From positions 32,561 through 96,560 of the forward strand of contig CAKURW010000002.1 of NCBI GenBank assembly GCA_934675795.1: 64,000 bases of DNA. The letters run 5' to 3'. The DNA is from an uncultured Collinsella sp. GTDB taxonomy: Bacteria; Actinomycetota; Coriobacteriia; Coriobacteriales; Coriobacteriaceae. Made by a program: the position numbers and the translations under genes. Shown here in pieces: positions 1 to 8,439 of the stretch (its first letter is position 1; each line of letters opens with the position of its first letter). The notes beneath the pieces were generated by a model. It had not been told where the DNA came from. It searched no databases and was given only the letters and a program-made list of their open reading frames with translations.

Positions 1-20
1 TGCTCGGTGAGCTGCTGCAT
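1..20 (-). CDS. Possible 5' end of an unidentified gene running off the window
   Basis: An ATG on the minus strand at the left edge is preceded by GAGG about four bases upstream, and the few visible codons read MQQLTE before the window ends. Too little is visible to assign a family, and the reading frame itself is only suggested by the ribosome-binding site. Confidence 0.3.
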
Positions 21-112
21 GGGGCCTCGACTCTCATCGTTTTTCGGGGGCGATGCGCACACGCTCTTGAGTATAGATGAGTGGAGGGTGTCTGTTGTTC
101 ATACATAGCGGT

Positions 113-128
113 CAACAGCGCGCTGTTG
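113..128. repeat. 16-bp perfect palindrome
   Basis: CAACAGCGCGCTGTTG is fully self-complementary. It lies between two divergently oriented starts, so an operator for a dimeric regulator is possible. No neighbouring regulator gene supports a specific assignment. Confidence 0.4.
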
Positions 129-240
129 GTGATCGTTTGATCGTGGGCGCCATTCACCTTCGTTGCACAGCGACGACTGGTTGGCTGGTTGGCGTCAAGT
201 AACCGCCTCCGCCTTGTGGGCCGCCTCAAGGACAAGGCAT

Positions 241-277
241 AATGCTTGTGACAAAGGGGCAGTCCCTTTGCCGCATT
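241..277. repeat. Family C palindromic repeat, degenerate copy
   Basis: AATG, then CAAAGGGGCAGTCCCTTTG, then GCATT resembles the perfect element at 35092-35126, with the same order of arms (AATG..GACAAAGG / CCTTTG..CATT) but imperfect pairing. It sits about 15 bases upstream of dus. Confidence 0.5.
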
Positions 278-290
278 GATTTGAGAGTAG

Positions 291-1250
291 ATGTTGATGA
301 TTCTATCGTTGGCCCCCATGGAGGGAATTACCGGGCATGTGTTCCGTCGCGTGCATGCGGAGTGCTTCGGTGCGCTCGATTGTTATTACACGCCGTTTTT
401 GCCGCCGCCGCGGGTGGGAAACCGCTTTGGCGGCAAGGCGTTTAAGGAGATCGATCCTGCCAATAACCAGGGGCTCAACGTGGTGCCTCAGTTGATGTCC
501 AAGAACGCGGACGAGTTTGTGTGGGCGGCACAGGTGCTCGCCGACATGGGCTATCGCGAGGTCAATCTCAACTTGGGTTGCCCCTCGGGGACGGTTGTCG
601 CCAAGGGCAAGGGCTCGGGTTTCTTGCGTAATCTCGACGAACTTGAGGTGTTCTTGAGCGACGTGTGCGAACGCTCGCCGTTGCCGGTATCGGTAAAGAC
701 CAGGCTGGGGTTGGAACGCGATGACGAGTACGAGCGTGTGCTCGATCTGTATTGCCGCATGCCGTTGGCAGAGCTGATCGTGCACCCGCGCGTGCAAAAG
801 GACCGCTATACGGGCTCGCCGCGCAAGGAGTTTTATGGCGAAACACTGGAGCGCGCGCCGTTTCCGGTTGCCTATAACGGCGACATTTTTGATTTAGAGG
901 ACATGGACGCGCTGGTGGAGGCCTATCCCGGTACACGCCATGTGATGCTGGGGCGTGGCTTGCTTGCGAACCCCGCGCTGGCTCGCATGGTCAAGGGCGG
1001 CCCTGCTGCAACGGCTGCTGAGCTGCAGCGCTTCCACGACACGCTGTTTGCGGCATATGCAGAAGAGATTGGCGGCAACGCGGTCTTTCGCATGAAGGAG
1101 TGGTGGTTCTACGCCAAATGCGCCTTCGCTGACCCCGCTACCGTTCACAAGCTCGTACGTAAGACCAAAAAGGTTGACGAATACCGCGCCGCCGTCGAGC
1201 GCGTCTTTCGCGAGCAGCCACTCGCACCCATAGCCCGCTTCCACGGCTAG
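291..1250 (+). CDS. tRNA-dihydrouridine synthase
   Basis: FMN-dependent enzyme that reduces a uridine in tRNA D-loops to dihydrouridine. The N-terminal LAPMEGIT opening of the TIM barrel, the NLNLGCPSG motif holding the catalytic cysteine (about residue 98), a KTRLG strand, the IVHPRVQ strand and the phosphate-binding MLGRGLLANP segment are all present. The 319-residue length is normal for the COG0042 family. The subtype (DusA/B/C) cannot be settled from sequence alone. A start at 297 is equally possible, because the GAGAG at 283 is better spaced for it. A hairpin repeat follows the stop and separates it from the convergent glutaredoxin gene. Confidence 0.93.
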   Translation: MLMILSLAPMEGITGHVFRRVHAECFGALDCYYTPFLPPPRVGNRFGGKAFKEIDPANNQGLNVVPQLMSKNADEFVWAAQVLADMGYREVNLNLGCPSGTVVAKGKGSGFLRNLDELEVFLSDVCERSPLPVSVKTRLGLERDDEYERVLDLYCRMPLAELIVHPRVQKDRYTGSPRKEFYGETLERAPFPVAYNGDIFDLEDMDALVEAYPGTRHVMLGRGLLANPALARMVKGGPAATAAELQRFHDTLFAAYAEEIGGNAVFRMKEWWFYAKCAFADPATVHKLVRKTKKVDEYRAAVERVFREQPLAPIARFHG

Positions 1251-1257
1251 TTGGTCG

Positions 1258-1301
1258 TTGGGGACGTTCTTTAACGACTAGTCATTTAAGAACGTCCCCA
1301 A
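1258..1301. repeat. Family A palindromic repeat (REP-like)
   Basis: A 14-bp perfect inverted repeat (TTGGGGACGTTCTT with its complement) encloses a 16-base loop containing GACTAGTC. It lies between the convergent dus and glutaredoxin genes, where it could act as a bidirectional terminator, although no T-tract follows. Longer copies occur at 11344 and 25601. Confidence 0.8.
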
Positions 1302-1314
1302 TGGCTGTGTTGCA

Positions 1315-1560
1315 CTAGAGCAGGTTCTCCTGTGCCCATGCGATGATGTCGCTCGATTCGTAGAGTGGTTTGCCGTCGATGAACAGGCAGGGAACCTGGC
1401 GTTTTCCGCCGACGGCGATAAGTGTCTGCTCGGCATCGGAATCGGTCGAGATATTGCGCTCGGGAATGGTCACGCCGTTATCGGCAAGGAAACGCTTGAC
1501 CTTTATGCAATACGGGCAGCCGGTCATAACGTAGAGCACGAGCTCGTGATTAGTAGCCAT
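1315..1560 (-). CDS. Glutaredoxin
   Basis: An 81-residue thioredoxin-fold thiol-disulfide oxidoreductase. The CPYC active site is at residues 15-18, the cis-proline strand QVPCLF near 55-60 and the GSH-binding YESSDI segment near 67-72. The ATG was chosen because GGAGA lies about five bases upstream. A longer in-frame extension overlaps the preceding regulator gene and has no family support. It lies 53 bases downstream of the TipAS-type regulator on the same strand and may be cotranscribed with it. Confidence 0.92.
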   Translation of the reverse strand: MATNHELVLYVMTGCPYCIKVKRFLADNGVTIPERNISTDSDAEQTLIAVGGKRQVPCLFIDGKPLYESSDIIAWAQENLL

Positions 1561-1613
1561 AGGGTCTCCAATCGGTTTGAGGTTTCGATTGAAATACCCA
1601 AAGCCGCCGCGGT

Positions 1614-2441
1614 CTATGCGCGCGTCAACGACGACTCGATGGCCTGTACCAGAAACGCCGTGGCTCCGGTGCCGCAGGGCTTGTCGTAGTAGTCGATAAA
1701 GCGCTGATCGGCAAGATAGCCGTGGGCGAGGCCCAGGTGTGCTTCGTCCTGGGGTTCGCGTCCCCAGTTGAGACCAATCCAACGACGATGCATCGCGACA
1801 AGCTTGCGAGCCTCGTTTCCGTCCGCATCGCCGTCACTCATGGCAATCGAGAGCTGACCCAGAATAGCGCGTTCAAGTTCCTTCATGTCGGTCCATGTCT
1901 GAGGATCCATGTCCAGTAACGTTTCGTTTGCTGCATCGATAGCCTCATCGCCATAGCGCGCCCGCGCCTCGGCGCCGTAGCGCTCTTCGTTTTCCTGCAC
2001 GGTGTGCCAGCGCTCCAGTTGCGGCAGGACGGCGCCCATGAGCGAGACGGCTTCGTCGAGCGACATGCCGGTGTTTTGCGCCAGCCGCGGGGCACAATCC
2101 TCAATCATCGCCTCCATGGTGGTGTCGTAGGTGTACTTGCCGTGGTCGTAGCACCACTTGCAGTAATGGTCGGTCGTGGCGCCCGTGGCGTCGGTGCCGC
2201 AGTCGTCGGGCGTGAGTATCATGCCGCAGCTCTGGCAATAATGCTCGGGCATTTCGAGCAGGTGAGACAGGGGTTCGCCGGTTACGGCGGCGATGAGCTT
2301 CATCATGTCGATGCCCGGGGTGACTTCGCCGCGCTCCCAACGGCTGACGGCTTGGCGTGTGACGAAGAGCTTGGCGGCGAGCTGCTCTTGGGTAAGGTGA
2401 TGGGCGCGACGGATGGCAATGAGCTTTTCTGCAAAGGCCAT
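1614..2441 (-). CDS. XRE regulator with zinc ribbon and TipAS ligand-binding domain
   Basis: A three-part 275-residue protein. Residues 5-60 form an XRE/Cro helix-turn-helix (LTQEQLAAKLFVTRQAVSRWE). Residues 68-103 form a zinc ribbon (CQSCG and CKWC pairs). The rest, about 125-270, is a TipAS-like helical domain, the module that binds thiopeptides and other hydrophobic ligands in MerR regulators. The architecture implies a DNA-binding sensor of a small molecule. The start is backed by AAAGGAG about seven bases upstream. The target and ligand are unknown; the glutaredoxin gene downstream is the only linked candidate. Confidence 0.85.
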   Translation of the reverse strand: MAFAEKLIAIRRAHHLTQEQLAAKLFVTRQAVSRWERGEVTPGIDMMKLIAAVTGEPLSHLLEMPEHYCQSCGMILTPDDCGTDATGATTDHYCKWCYDHGKYTYDTTMEAMIEDCAPRLAQNTGMSLDEAVSLMGAVLPQLERWHTVQENEERYGAEARARYGDEAIDAANETLLDMDPQTWTDMKELERAILGQLSIAMSDGDADGNEARKLVAMHRRWIGLNWGREPQDEAHLGLAHGYLADQRFIDYYDKPCGTGATAFLVQAIESSLTRA

Positions 2442-2569
2442 AGCGGCTCCTTTCTGCTGGTTGATAGCTTAAGCATACGCGGCGGCAGGCACCCTTCCAA
2501 GCAACCGTTGGTTGCACGACTGCGGACCGCGGCGAAGAATTGCGCGCAACGCCCCGCGCCTCCATGCCG

Positions 2570-2575
2570 TACAAT
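2570..2575 (+). promoter_or_regulatory. Predicted -10 box for a leaderless trmO transcript
   Basis: TACAAT is placed so that transcription starting seven or eight bases downstream would begin at the trmO ATG. No convincing -35 box is visible at the usual spacing. Confidence 0.45.
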
Positions 2576-2582
2576 GACCGGC

Positions 2583-3320
2583 ATGGAACCTATCGCACAC
2601 ATACATACCGACCTGCCGCAGAAGTTCGGCATTCCGCGCAACAGCTTTTTGGCGCCCCATCTGCAGGGACGCATCGTTTTTGAGCCGGAATTTGCCTCCA
2701 ATGCAGCGGTTGAGGGTTTGGACTCCTTCTCTCACCTGTGGCTGCTGTGGCGCTTCGAAAACGGAACGCCCGGCGGCACGGCTAAGGACATAGCTGCCGA
2801 TGCCAAGCCGCAGGACAGGTCTGGCACCAACGTCAAGTGGTCGAAGACCGTGCGTCCGCCGCGTCTGGGCGGAGCCGAGCGCGTGGGTGTCTTTGCCACG
2901 CGCAGTCCGTTTCGCCCTAATCCCATCGGGCTCACCTGCGTTAAGCTCGACCGCGTGGAGCTTACCGACGACGGCCCCATCATCCATGTGCTGGGGGCCG
3001 ATCTGCGCGACGGCACGCCCATCTACGATATCAAGCCCTACATCCCGTTTGCGGACTGCCACCCGGATGCGACCGGCGGCTGGATTGAGGGTGCTCCGTG
3101 GCAAGAGCTCGATGTTGAGTTTCCACAAGCGCTGCAGGATATGGTCCCGCCCGCAAAGCTCCCCGGCTTGGTCGAGGTCCTTTGCCAAGATCCGCGCCGC
3201 GCGGGCAGCAAGCACGAGCCAAACCGCGTCTATCACCTGGCCTACGCCGGGCTCGACATATCGTTTACGGTCGACGAAACCCAGCTAACCGTAGTCGCCG
3301 TCAACGACGCGCAAGACTAA
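2583..3320 (+). CDS. trmO: tRNA (N6-threonylcarbamoyladenosine37-N6)-methyltransferase TrmO-like
   Basis: Member of the YaeB/TsaA family, which adds a methyl group to t6A37 of tRNA using SAM. The 245-residue protein has the N-terminal IAHIHTDLPQKFGIPR strand, the FSHLWLLWRF segment, the diagnostic RSPFRPNPIGL loop (about 112-122), the DGTPIYDIKPYIP motif and a C-terminal extension ending in a small beta domain, as in E. coli TrmO. There is no Shine-Dalgarno sequence. A TACAAT box ends only seven bases before this ATG, so the transcript may be leaderless. ATG 2574 is an alternative but lies inside the -10 box. Confidence 0.9.
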   Translation: MEPIAHIHTDLPQKFGIPRNSFLAPHLQGRIVFEPEFASNAAVEGLDSFSHLWLLWRFENGTPGGTAKDIAADAKPQDRSGTNVKWSKTVRPPRLGGAERVGVFATRSPFRPNPIGLTCVKLDRVELTDDGPIIHVLGADLRDGTPIYDIKPYIPFADCHPDATGGWIEGAPWQELDVEFPQALQDMVPPAKLPGLVEVLCQDPRRAGSKHEPNRVYHLAYAGLDISFTVDETQLTVVAVNDAQD

Positions 3321-3431
3321 CCAGCCATTCGTCCGCACCCGTCAAATTAAGCGCCAAACTCCGCGCCAAAACCGCCCACGCTGGTGGACAATAACGCCTA
3401 CCAAAACAATCACTTTGCACGGGAGCTCAGC

Positions 3432-4646
3432 ATGAAATACGACTTTAGCTCGCTTATCGACCGCCACGGCATGGATGCCATCGCCGTTGACTCTTGGGGC
3501 GAGATCCCCGGTATGGCTCCGAACGCACCCGACGAGGGCTTCGACCGCATTCCCATGTGGGTGGCCGACATGAACTTCGCCACGGTGCCCACGGTTCAGG
3601 AGTACATCATCAAGCGCGCTCAGCACCCCATGTTTGGCTACTTCAATCCGCGTCCCGAGTACTTCGACCGCATCATCGAATGGCAGAGCCGTCGCAACGG
3701 CGTTGAGGACTTGGCGCCGGAGCATATCGGCTACGAAAACGGCGTGCTGGGCGGTGTCGTGTCGACGCTACGCGCGTATGTCCAGCCAGGCGATGCGGTG
3801 CTGGTCCACAGCCCTACCTACATCGGCTTTACCAAGTCCATCGAGGCCGCGGGCTATCGTATTGTCCACAGCCCGCTTAAGCTCGACGACCAGGGCGTGT
3901 GGCGCATGGACTTTGAGGACATGGAGCGCAAACTCGCCCAAAACCACATCCATGCCGCGGTGTTCTGCTCGCCGCACAATCCCTGCGGCCGCGTATGGGA
4001 GCGCGACGAGATCGAGCGCGCCATGGACATTTATCGCCAGCACGATTGCGTGGTGATCTCGGACGAGATTTGGTCCGATATCATCCTGCCGGGACACAAG
4101 CATATTCCGACGCAGTCGGTAAGCGAGGACGCCCGCATGCGCACGGTTGCCCTCTATGCGCCTAGCAAGACGTTCAACCTGGCGGGCCTGGTCGGCAGCT
4201 ACCACATCATCTATAACGAGACGCTGCGCGACCGCGTGTGCGCCGTGTCCGACAAGACCCACTACAACGAGATGAACGTCCTCTCTATGCATGCGCTTAT
4301 CGGTGCCTACCAGCCGCAGGGCTACGAGTGGGTGGACGAGCTCAACCAGGTGCTTGCCGGCAATATCGAGTACTTCTGCAATTACGTGGACGAGCATTTT
4401 GAGGGCGTGTCCTATTCGCGTCCGCAGGGCACGTACATGGTGTTTCTGGACTGCACCGAGTGGTGCCGCGAGCATGGCCGTGATATTCAGTGGCTGCTCG
4501 ACGAGGGGGCGCGCGTAGGCGTGGGATATCAGGACGGCCGCCCGTTCCACGGGCCCTGCCACATTCGCGTGAATCTGGCGCTGCCGCTTTCGCGCGTAAG
4601 GGAAGCGTGCGACCGCCTGGACCGCTACGTTTTTAATGCACGGTAA
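3432..4646 (+). CDS. MalY/PatB-family PLP-dependent C-S lyase
   Basis: Fold-type I aminotransferase-like enzyme of 404 residues, likely a cystathionine or cysteine-S-conjugate beta-lyase giving homocysteine or thiols, pyruvate and ammonia. Family features include MWVADMNFAT near the N-terminus, FGYFNPRPEYF, the SPHNPCGRVW motif, SDEIWSDI, and the PLP-lysine motif APSKTFNLAGL. GGGAG sits seven bases before the chosen ATG. An upstream in-frame ATG would add 16 residues not found in the family. It appears monocistronic and ends at a G+C-rich hairpin. Confidence 0.9.
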   Translation: MKYDFSSLIDRHGMDAIAVDSWGEIPGMAPNAPDEGFDRIPMWVADMNFATVPTVQEYIIKRAQHPMFGYFNPRPEYFDRIIEWQSRRNGVEDLAPEHIGYENGVLGGVVSTLRAYVQPGDAVLVHSPTYIGFTKSIEAAGYRIVHSPLKLDDQGVWRMDFEDMERKLAQNHIHAAVFCSPHNPCGRVWERDEIERAMDIYRQHDCVVISDEIWSDIILPGHKHIPTQSVSEDARMRTVALYAPSKTFNLAGLVGSYHIIYNETLRDRVCAVSDKTHYNEMNVLSMHALIGAYQPQGYEWVDELNQVLAGNIEYFCNYVDEHFEGVSYSRPQGTYMVFLDCTEWCREHGRDIQWLLDEGARVGVGYQDGRPFHGPCHIRVNLALPLSRVREACDRLDRYVFNAR

Positions 4647-4656
4647 GCGTGCGCTG

Positions 4657-4698
4657 CATGCGGGGTCTTCTGCCAAGTCGGCCGGAAGGCCCCGCATG
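4657..4698 (+). terminator. Probable terminator after the C-S lyase gene
   Basis: CATGCGGGG pairs with CCCCGCATG, with additional weaker pairing inside. No clear T-tract follows, so it may be a weak or factor-assisted terminator. Confidence 0.5.
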
Positions 4699-4790
4699 GT
4701 AAAACGTCTGTAACCATTGGGTACTCGTGTGGTTTTGTTTGCTATTATCTTTAACCATTTCAGTCTGTAAACAGGATCGTCTGGAGTTCG

Positions 4791-5660
4791 ATGAAAAGAC
4801 CCCGTCGCTCGGCTGCCATTTCGTTGTTTGTCGCGCTTGCGGTGGCGAGCGCCTTTGTCATAGCGATGGCCGGCTGTTCCGGGCACAATGACGAAGCCTC
4901 GACGCCAGCATCAAAAGCCCCGGACGCCTCGCAGGCCAAAGACGACAACCTTAAGACGCTCAACGTCGGCAGTGACCTCTATCCACCGTTTGTGTATACC
5001 GACGAGTACGGCGATATCGTTGGCCTGGATGTCGAGATATTAACCGAGGCTTTGGCCCGCATTGGTTATAAGCCAAAATACCAGCTGATCGACTGGGAAA
5101 AGAAGAAAGAGCTGCTGGCGAGCGGCGAACTCGATTGCGTCATGGGCAGCTTTAGCATGACGGGTCGCGAAAACGAATATCGTTGGGCCGGCCCGTACCT
5201 TGCGAGCCGCCAGGTGGTCGCGGTCGATCCCCAGAGCGATATCTACACGCTTGCCGATCTTGAGGATAAGATCGTGGCGGTTCAGTCCACCACCAAGCCC
5301 GAGGGCATTTTGCTCAATCGCACAAATGAAAACGTTCCGCAGATCAAGGAGCTCTACAGCTTTTCGGACGGTTCATATCTGAACCCGGCGCTCGTCGAGG
5401 GCCTGGTCGACGCTGTCGCCGCGCATGAGTCCTCGTTCCTCACCTACGAAAAAGACTATGGTGTGACATATCGCATTTTGGATGAGCCGCTGCTAAAGGT
5501 TGGTTTGGGCACCGCTTTCGATATCAACGATACGCGCGGCATCGACGTCAAGCTCACTCATGCCTACCAAGAAATGCTTGCCGATGGCACCATGGAACGT
5601 CTGGTGTCAAAGTACTTTGATGACCCTTCGCCATTTTTGAATATGGAGGGCCTGTCATGA
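4791..5660 (+). CDS. Lipoprotein solute-binding protein (SBP_bac_3)
   Basis: A 289-residue periplasmic-type binding protein of the family that recognises amino acids and related polar solutes. A lipoprotein signal peptide ends at IAMAGC, with the lipidated cysteine near residue 29. It is followed by a low-complexity linker and the two-lobed domain (VGSDLYPPFVYTDEYGDIVGLDVEI opens lobe 1). No ABC permease or ATPase is next to it. Instead its stop overlaps the start of a hybrid sensor kinase by four bases (ATGA), which suggests that it presents ligand to the kinase rather than to a transporter. Confidence 0.88.
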   Translation: MKRPRRSAAISLFVALAVASAFVIAMAGCSGHNDEASTPASKAPDASQAKDDNLKTLNVGSDLYPPFVYTDEYGDIVGLDVEILTEALARIGYKPKYQLIDWEKKKELLASGELDCVMGSFSMTGRENEYRWAGPYLASRQVVAVDPQSDIYTLADLEDKIVAVQSTTKPEGILLNRTNENVPQIKELYSFSDGSYLNPALVEGLVDAVAAHESSFLTYEKDYGVTYRILDEPLLKVGLGTAFDINDTRGIDVKLTHAYQEMLADGTMERLVSKYFDDPSPFLNMEGLS

Positions 5661-7849
5661 TCGATGCGCCCGACCACGCCGCTCAGGAGCGGGGCAATCG
5701 TTCGACAGGGGCATGGCTCCTTGTCGCTCTGCTGGGGATAGCGCTCTCGGTTGTTGCCGGCATGATGAGCTACGGTTACACGACGGTCCAAGCCGAGCAG
5801 CGCTTTGCCGACGTTGTCGATTACGTGGCGACGCAGAGCCTTTCCTACGACGCGTTCAACAGCGCCTATGCGACCAAAAACCTGATTCGCGTTATGGAGA
5901 TTGCCGGAGGGGCTGCTCGCGATATGGAGCGCGACGGTTCGGTGGATAACGCCATGCTGGAGCAATACGCCGACCAGTTCAACGTGAGCGCGCTGATTGT
6001 GACGGATGCATCGGGCAATTTGGTGTCCGAGTCCTCGACGGGCGATGTGGGCTACGAGTCGCTCGCTACGTATCTCAAGGAAGCGCCCGTGCTGGAGGTG
6101 GCAACTCATCCGCTTAAGTCCTATACCGCCCGCATCACGCTTGCGGATGATTCGGTCGCAGACATTGGCTGCGTGACTCGGCAGGATGGCGAGGGTATCG
6201 TTATCGCGGTAAGGCATCAGAGCGCGAAGGCGGTTGCAAGCAATACGCTCAAACTGCAGAGTTTGCTCGAAGGCTATGAAACCATCGATAGCGGCAATAT
6301 CGTGATCGAAAGCGACGGCAAGGTCGTTGCGACCAATGCCGTTGAACCCACCGTATTGGGCGTGTTCGATCTGCCTGCGACGGACGTCTTCATTGTCGAT
6401 GGTATTAAGGATCGATGCCTGGCTGGTAAGGTCAGATTGGTTAACGCCGACGGCGAGTGGTATTTGGGCACATTTGGAAAAGCGCACAAATTCTATGTGT
6501 ACACCTATGCCTCGGCGCAGCGCTACTTTGAGGTTGTCGCGGCTGTTGCTGCCGGCGTGCTGGCGCTCTACAGCGGTGTTATAGCCGTTGTTGTGATGGT
6601 GCGTCGCCGCGCTGATCGTCGACGTTTGACGGACTTGCTGCAGCAGGAGCGCGACTATGGAGACAAGCTGGCAAAGGCGGCGCGTGAGGCCTCGTCTGCC
6701 AACTCGGCAAAGACGGAGTTTCTGCGTCGCATGAGCCACGATCTGCGCACGCCCATCAACGGCATTCGCGGCATGGTCGAGGTTGGTGATGCCAATGCGG
6801 ACGATCTGCAAAAGCAGACTGAGTGCCGCTCAAAAATCTGGACGGCATCGGGACTGCTGCTCGACCTTGCCAACGAGGCGCTCGATATGAGTCGCCTGGA
6901 GAGCGGGCAGGTCGACCTGAACCTCGTGCCCATAAATTTGGTGGCCCTCAACTGTGAAGTGCGCGATATTCTGGAGCGCCAGGCCGAGGAGCGTCTGGTG
7001 ACAATTATCTCCGACCAGCAGACGCTTAATCATCCCTATGCGCGGGTGAGCGTGACGCACCTCAAGCGTTTGTTGCTCAATATTGCCGGCAATGCCGTCA
7101 AGTACAACCGCCAGGGCGGCTATGTCCGCCTGGTGTGCCGCGAGGTGGAGCCAGCGGATGGCGCCCCCGTCTATGAATACACGATCGCCGACAACGGTAT
7201 TGGCATGAGCGAGGAGTTCCAACAGCACCTCTACGAGCCGTTTTGCCGCGAGGAGCAACAGGTGGAAGGCGCCTCATCGGGAACTGGCCTGGGCGCGCCT
7301 ATCGCAAAACAGTTAGTCGAGCTTATGGGCGGAACCATGAGTTTTACGAGCGTCTTGGGGCAGGGGACGACGTTTACCATCCGCCTGCCGTTCGAGAAAT
7401 GCAAACGCTCCGAGATTCCTCAGGCAGTTCGCGCGGATGCGGGCGATGGTGATGCGCTCCAGGGCTTGCGCGTTTTGCTCGTAGAGGATAACGATCTGAA
7501 TGCCGAGATCGCGCAGTTTACACTCAGCCGTGCCGGTGCCGTCGTGACGCATGCTAAGGATGGCGAGTCTGCCGTTGAGGCGTTTGCCGCGAGCGCACCG
7601 CACGAGTGCGACGTGGTGTTGATGGACATCATGATGCCTGGCATCGATGGCCTTGAGGCCACGCGTCAGATTCGAGCGCTCGATCGCGAGGATGCCGCGA
7701 CCACGCCGATTATCGCCGTGAGTGCCAACGCCTTTGCCGACGACCGCAGGCTTTCGCGCGAGGCGGGCATGGACGCGCACCTGAGTAAACCCGTGAGCTC
7801 GCAAGAGCTCGTCGAGGCACTAGCGCACATTGCCGCCGACGCTTCATAA
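5657..7849 (+). CDS. Hybrid sensor histidine kinase/response regulator
   Basis: A 730-residue membrane kinase. One transmembrane helix at about 19-40 and a second at about 294-316 bracket an extracellular sensor region. A short coiled coil leads to the HisKA box SHDLRTPINGI (phospho-acceptor histidine about residue 358). The ATPase domain follows, with N (NAVKYN), G1 (DNGIGMS) and G2 (GTGLGAPIA) boxes. A receiver domain begins at VLLVEDNDLNAE and has its acceptor aspartate in LMDIMMPG. There is no HPt domain and no adjacent output regulator, so the final response-regulator partner must lie elsewhere. It is translationally coupled to the solute-binding lipoprotein upstream. Confidence 0.93.
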   Translation: MIDAPDHAAQERGNRSTGAWLLVALLGIALSVVAGMMSYGYTTVQAEQRFADVVDYVATQSLSYDAFNSAYATKNLIRVMEIAGGAARDMERDGSVDNAMLEQYADQFNVSALIVTDASGNLVSESSTGDVGYESLATYLKEAPVLEVATHPLKSYTARITLADDSVADIGCVTRQDGEGIVIAVRHQSAKAVASNTLKLQSLLEGYETIDSGNIVIESDGKVVATNAVEPTVLGVFDLPATDVFIVDGIKDRCLAGKVRLVNADGEWYLGTFGKAHKFYVYTYASAQRYFEVVAAVAAGVLALYSGVIAVVVMVRRRADRRRLTDLLQQERDYGDKLAKAAREASSANSAKTEFLRRMSHDLRTPINGIRGMVEVGDANADDLQKQTECRSKIWTASGLLLDLANEALDMSRLESGQVDLNLVPINLVALNCEVRDILERQAEERLVTIISDQQTLNHPYARVSVTHLKRLLLNIAGNAVKYNRQGGYVRLVCREVEPADGAPVYEYTIADNGIGMSEEFQQHLYEPFCREEQQVEGASSGTGLGAPIAKQLVELMGGTMSFTSVLGQGTTFTIRLPFEKCKRSEIPQAVRADAGDGDALQGLRVLLVEDNDLNAEIAQFTLSRAGAVVTHAKDGESAVEAFAASAPHECDVVLMDIMMPGIDGLEATRQIRALDREDAATTPIIAVSANAFADDRRLSREAGMDAHLSKPVSSQELVEALAHIAADAS

Positions 7850-7851
7850 GC

Positions 7852-7891
7852 ATATGGCCCGGTTCCAAGGTTGGTTGGAACCGGGCCATAT
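7852..7891. terminator. Strong bidirectional hairpin terminator
   Basis: A 17-bp perfect stem (ATATGGCCCGGTTCCAA with its complement) surrounds a 6-base loop between the convergent kinase and PNPOx genes. Confidence 0.85.
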
Positions 7892-7918
7892 TGCTATTTG
7901 CGAGACCTGCTGAGGGGC

Positions 7919-8398
7919 TTACTTTTCTTGAATCTGCTTACCGCAGAGATGCTCAATCGTAATCTCGTAGAGCTGGACGCCCTTGATGTCTTTGGCGATT
8001 TCCTCTTCGACTTCCTCGGCAGAAGGGTAGTACTTAAGGGCGAGCTGGCGGACTTTGTCCTCGATAAACGCGGGGGTGTCATTCGCCAGGCGACAACGGC
8101 CAAAGACCACGGTACTCATAACGTAGGGAGCCCAGTCACCGTCCTTGTACCACTCGTTGCCGTAAACGGTAAAGCAGATCTTGTCGTCGCGCTTGAGTGC
8201 GTCGACCTTGTGGCCAGCCTTGGCGCCATGGAAATAAATCTTGTCGTGCTCGGCGTCAAAGAAGTAGTTGACGGGAATGGCGTACGGGTAGCCATCGTCG
8301 CCGTTGACGGCAAAGACGCCGCGCTTGCAGGTGGCGAGCAGTTCGCGCGCTTCCTCGTCGGTGATGGCGCGTTTCTTTCGACGTAAGGGCCTAAACAT
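7919..8398 (-). CDS. PNPOx-fold flavoprotein, NimA-like
   Basis: A 159-residue split-barrel protein of the pyridoxamine 5'-phosphate oxidase superfamily, in the NimA/5-nitroimidazole-reductase-like group that binds FMN or F420. The RGVFAVNGDDGYPYAIPVNY strand pair, the KIYFHGAKAGHK segment and the ICFTVYG strand are typical. Members reduce nitroimidazoles or other small molecules, and the physiological substrate is generally unknown. AAAGGA precedes the ATG. It sits between two hybrid kinases, and a functional connection is not evident. Confidence 0.85.
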   Translation of the reverse strand: MFRPLRRKKRAITDEEARELLATCKRGVFAVNGDDGYPYAIPVNYFFDAEHDKIYFHGAKAGHKVDALKRDDKICFTVYGNEWYKDGDWAPYVMSTVVFGRCRLANDTPAFIEDKVRQLALKYYPSAEEVEEEIAKDIKGVQLYEITIEHLCGKQIQEK

Positions 8399-8439
8399 CG
8401 TTGGCTTCCTTTCTGGTCGTGCGTGGTTGCTGCAAAAAA

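Larger units (their letters stand above)
21..290. other. Intergenic region upstream of dus
   Basis: No gene is apparent here. The stretch holds a perfect 16-bp palindrome (CAACAGCGCGCTGTTG, 113-128) and, at about 241-277, a degenerate copy of the family C palindrome described at 35092. It presumably carries divergent promoters for the gene cut by the left edge and for dus. Confidence 0.4.

Noticed and set aside
2004-2582. Plus-strand extension of trmO over the TipAS regulator gene
   Set aside because: The added codons are antisense to the regulator and absent from the TrmO family.
3768-4886. 372-residue minus-strand frame opposite the C-S lyase gene
   Set aside because: It runs through the PLP enzyme on the other strand and the start of the next gene; no recognisable domain.
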